The notes under the pieces were generated by a model. The model searched no databases, had not been told where the DNA came from, and saw only the letters and a list, made by a program, of their open reading frames with translations. A stretch of 64,000 bases of DNA, from NCBI RefSeq assembly GCF_020382885.2, contig NC_058511.1:17412504-17476503 (forward strand), written 5' to 3'. Position numbers and translations under genes: made by a program. Below are positions 61,082-64,000 of the stretch, piece after piece. Origin of the DNA: Scatophagus argus (taxonomy: Eukaryota > Chordata > Actinopteri > Scatophagidae). The first letter of the stretch is position 1. Each line of letters opens with the position of its first letter.

Positions 61082-64000
61082 GTATTTTACTTTACGTTAT
61101 ATAATAATTCTGTATTGTTTTGTTTCGTGTTGTTGCACAAAGCTGATATACCACTGGCTTGTAATTAAACATATTGGCAAGCAATTGTTTACACACCCAG
61201 CAGACACAGAGCAACAGGAGCATCCCATTGGAGTTGTCCATTATTGGTCTAGCTCTTATGGTCCACCAACTCCTGAGAAAAATATCTGTGGATTGAATTT
61301 TCAACTAGTCATTTAATCATTTGGTCAACAAGCCAAATCAGAAAATTGCCATCGTGATTACCTAGCACCCTGAGAGTGTGTTTGTATGTTTCTGTGTGCA
61401 CAAACAAGTAGAATTACAATGTTTTAATGTAGTACCAAAATGCTGTGGTACTTGATGAAAGAAATGTTCAGCTGCTTTATGGAGTGCAGCCTTCTGTTTC
61501 CCAGATGGATCTATTGACTAACCAATGTAGTTTCTGTACGTTTTACCTGAAAATCACTTTCTACTTCAATTAAGAATATGGCACTTCGCTGTGGTGAACC
61601 TGATTTTGCTGTTTGCTTGTATGATCAGTTCCGATGCCATCTGAATCCACGTGTAGCCTACGTATAAATCCTCGATCCGGCACCCACCCAAACAAATTAC
61701 TTTCTCCGATTTGAAGGCCTGCATCTGCATGGATGTTTCATTCCAGCTCTACTGGTCAGTGTTTGAGAGTTTTCTTTAACGATTTAGTGGAGTGATTAGA
61801 GAGCTTTGTGTCAGTATTTTGCAAATATTGTGGTGCATTTAAGCAGCAAAACTACAAGTTTTAGGTATAAACTTGACAGGATGGAGTAAACGTACTTCTT
61901 CTGAAATAAATATATTTAGACGGCTCTGGTGGAGTGCAGGATTTATCAGGAGGACGACTGCTTTCCTCTAAACAACTTCGCTGAATGAATCTGGATTGTG
62001 TGAGACATTTGCGTGTGTGAAAGAACAGGGAACATTAGATCCTGTTGGCATCTGGGAAGACTGCAAGTTAATGATGTATTATTTCATCCACCCACAACCC
62101 GGAATTTTCATTTTCATGATCTAACTCATCCGACCTGCTTACTGTCCAGTTTTTATTAGTGTCTCTGTAAAGGGACAAAAAACCTTTTTATAATAATTAT
62201 TACATTCACCATCTGCAGGAGTACTCACCAAAGCATGGTATAATGTAGAATTTTCATCCATGTATTGGCATTCTGTACAGTTTTGAGTACCTGGAAAAGG
62301 AATTCCTTTGAATGTACAGTACCAATACAATATGTAACTAGTATGTACATTAAAGCCTGTTATGCACAGCAAAGTTTCCACAGTACCACTGACAAAGCGA
62401 ATGTTTTAGCTAGTTTTCTGCTGCTCCAGGCTAATGAGCCCAGGCAGCTCTTATCTGCTCATATGGATTCTACAATCTGGTCCAGCAGTGCTGCAGCTAG
62501 ACTTGCAAGCAAATGCCTCACCTCATCTGTAATCTGTCATGTTGAAAAGAAGTCAAACTCACTAGTGATTGGCCTAATGAGGAGTCGTTAACAGTTTCAG
62601 GTTCTATTAGGTTTCATTTACCTCTTGGTAACCTCCTCCTTTTTCTTTAGTAACACTAATATAAAGAGTCATATGAACATGTGGTGCAGTGTCATATGGA
62701 AGACTGGGAGTTTACCAGTTTATGAACCCACCTAACGTCAGAGATTGTTTTTCTTAAACCTTGTGGGATATCTCTTCTTGGGTTACTTCCCTCTGTATCG
62801 ATCACTTGTGACTTACTTCCCGTCCACTTCTTCTTTTGGACTCAGCTGGATCAAGTCAGTGCACACCATGTAAACACAAAGTTCGGTGTTTGAATTCAGC
62901 CTAGAGCGATTGTCATGTTTTGTTATGTCTCCTCAGTCTTTCCTGTCTTCCTCCACATGTAACGATGTAATGAAGAGAAATGCCACAGTGTTAATCTCTA
63001 TAAAAACACCTTGCTGTGTTCTTTCTACTTGCTTTTAGTCTTAACATCTCCACCTTTTACTTCTCTTTAAACTCTGCCATCTTTACCGTTTTCTCAGCAG
63101 GAGGTGAAACAAACAGACTGTAACCAAAGACTTGCAGTCACAGATTTACTTGCATTCTGAAAGAGACGTATAAACCATGCAGTCACACATTTAAATTAGC
63201 AGTGGCAGACACTTGGATTCCACGGCAATGCTGCTGAGAAAATAGCGGTATTTCTTTCACTTCAACCCCACAGATAGCACTTTCAACTCCCAGCCTACTT
63301 GTTCGGTTTTTCAACAGTTTCACCTCCTTTTTGTCTGCCACTGTGCAGAGCTGCCTTTGATGGTCCCGGAAAAGAGTAAAGAGAGTGAGAGGCATGTTTT
63401 ATCCTCCCACACAGTCACACGCTCTGCCATGCAGTTGTACACTCCCTGAGACAGAGACCTCTGCACAGTAGTACTTCATTGCCATACTTTGAGCTGCCGT
63501 GGCAACAACTTGGGAAATTCATTTTGCTTGGATCTGGTTTTGAGTGACAACTTGAAAAAGTTGCTTGACACCTGTGCAGTGACATTGTTGTTTGCCAAGG
63601 CACAGGACAGAAAGAGTCCAAAAAAAATCCTGCTGCTCGCTTTCCATGTCTGTTGATCATGCATAAACACTTTGCCACAAGGGTATGCTTGAAAAAATGT
63701 CTCCTTTTTATATGAGTTTGTACCTGTGAATTTGCATTTGTTGTGTCTTCTGTTTTTTTTTTTTTTGTTGTTTTGTTTTTTTAATCTTTCTGGCAGGATA
63801 GGAGTTATGGCTTTGCACTGTTTTTTCTGAACAGATTTGCAAAAAACACTTTGGATGGATTGATCATGGGGCAAAGTAGCAATTATTTATTTTTCATATA
63901 TCCATATGAGCATGTGAGCAAATGACTTCAAACAGACTGCACTGCAATATTAGTACTAGATTTGTATTTTTTTTGCCACACTAGCAACTTACCTCTAGAG
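61082..64000 (+). other. cep128: cep128 intron 17 (runs off the window)
   Basis: Begins GTATTT after CTGCAG. The next expected coding block (the human segment after EKLKVFSSG) was not found before the window end, so the intron is at least 2.9 kb. It contains T-rich runs near 63750. No gene or intact transposon was recognised. Confidence 0.7.

Noticed and set aside
1..64000. CRISPR arrays, bacterial operons, insertion sequences or phage features
   Set aside because: The window is intron-containing vertebrate DNA. The only short tandem repeats are microsatellites and coding slippage repeats.

Overview
The window reads as intron-rich vertebrate nuclear DNA from a teleost fish, probably a percomorph. 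Introns are of moderate size with GT-AG borders. The interspersed repeats (tRNA-derived SINE, Tc1-like pieces, short inverted-repeat elements, LINE 3' tails with TAGA repeats) are of types common in fish. No bacterial, viral or plasmid features were seen.

Four protein-coding genes were recognised by reading translated exons against remembered vertebrate family sequences. They are, left to right: the 3' end of foxn3 (+, codons 728-2506); complete gtf2a1, the TFIIA alpha/beta precursor (+, 9584-16740, 10 coding exons, 397 aa); complete tshr, the thyrotropin receptor (-, 41430-23731, 10 coding exons, 777 aa); and the first 17 coding exons of cep128 (+, 42791-61081, running off the right edge). 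Every exon junction given keeps the reading frame. For tshr, exons 1 to 9 match the human exon lengths as I remember them (170, 72, 75, 75, 75, 78, 69, 78 and 189 bases).

Layout: foxn3 and gtf2a1 point right and are separated by about 7 kb of repeat-bearing intergenic DNA. gtf2a1 and tshr converge tail to tail across about 7 kb. tshr and cep128 are head to head, with about 1.36 kb between start codons. This spacer holds a near-consensus X-box, fitting for a centriole gene. Relative gene orientations agree with human chromosome 14q31 read in reverse, although in human other genes, such as STON2 and SEL1L, lie between GTF2A1 and FOXN3.

The genes do not form a pathway: foxn3 is a forkhead repressor, gtf2a1 a general transcription factor, tshr a glycoprotein-hormone GPCR, and cep128 a coiled-coil protein of the mother-centriole appendages. 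I found no convincing undescribed system. The items most worth a second look are a 13-residue extension that removes the TSHR C-terminal PDZ ligand, an X-box candidate at cep128, a candidate second promoter in gtf2a1 intron 1, paired E-boxes around tshr, a perfect 15-bp hairpin in a cep128 intron, and several nested or decayed transposons.
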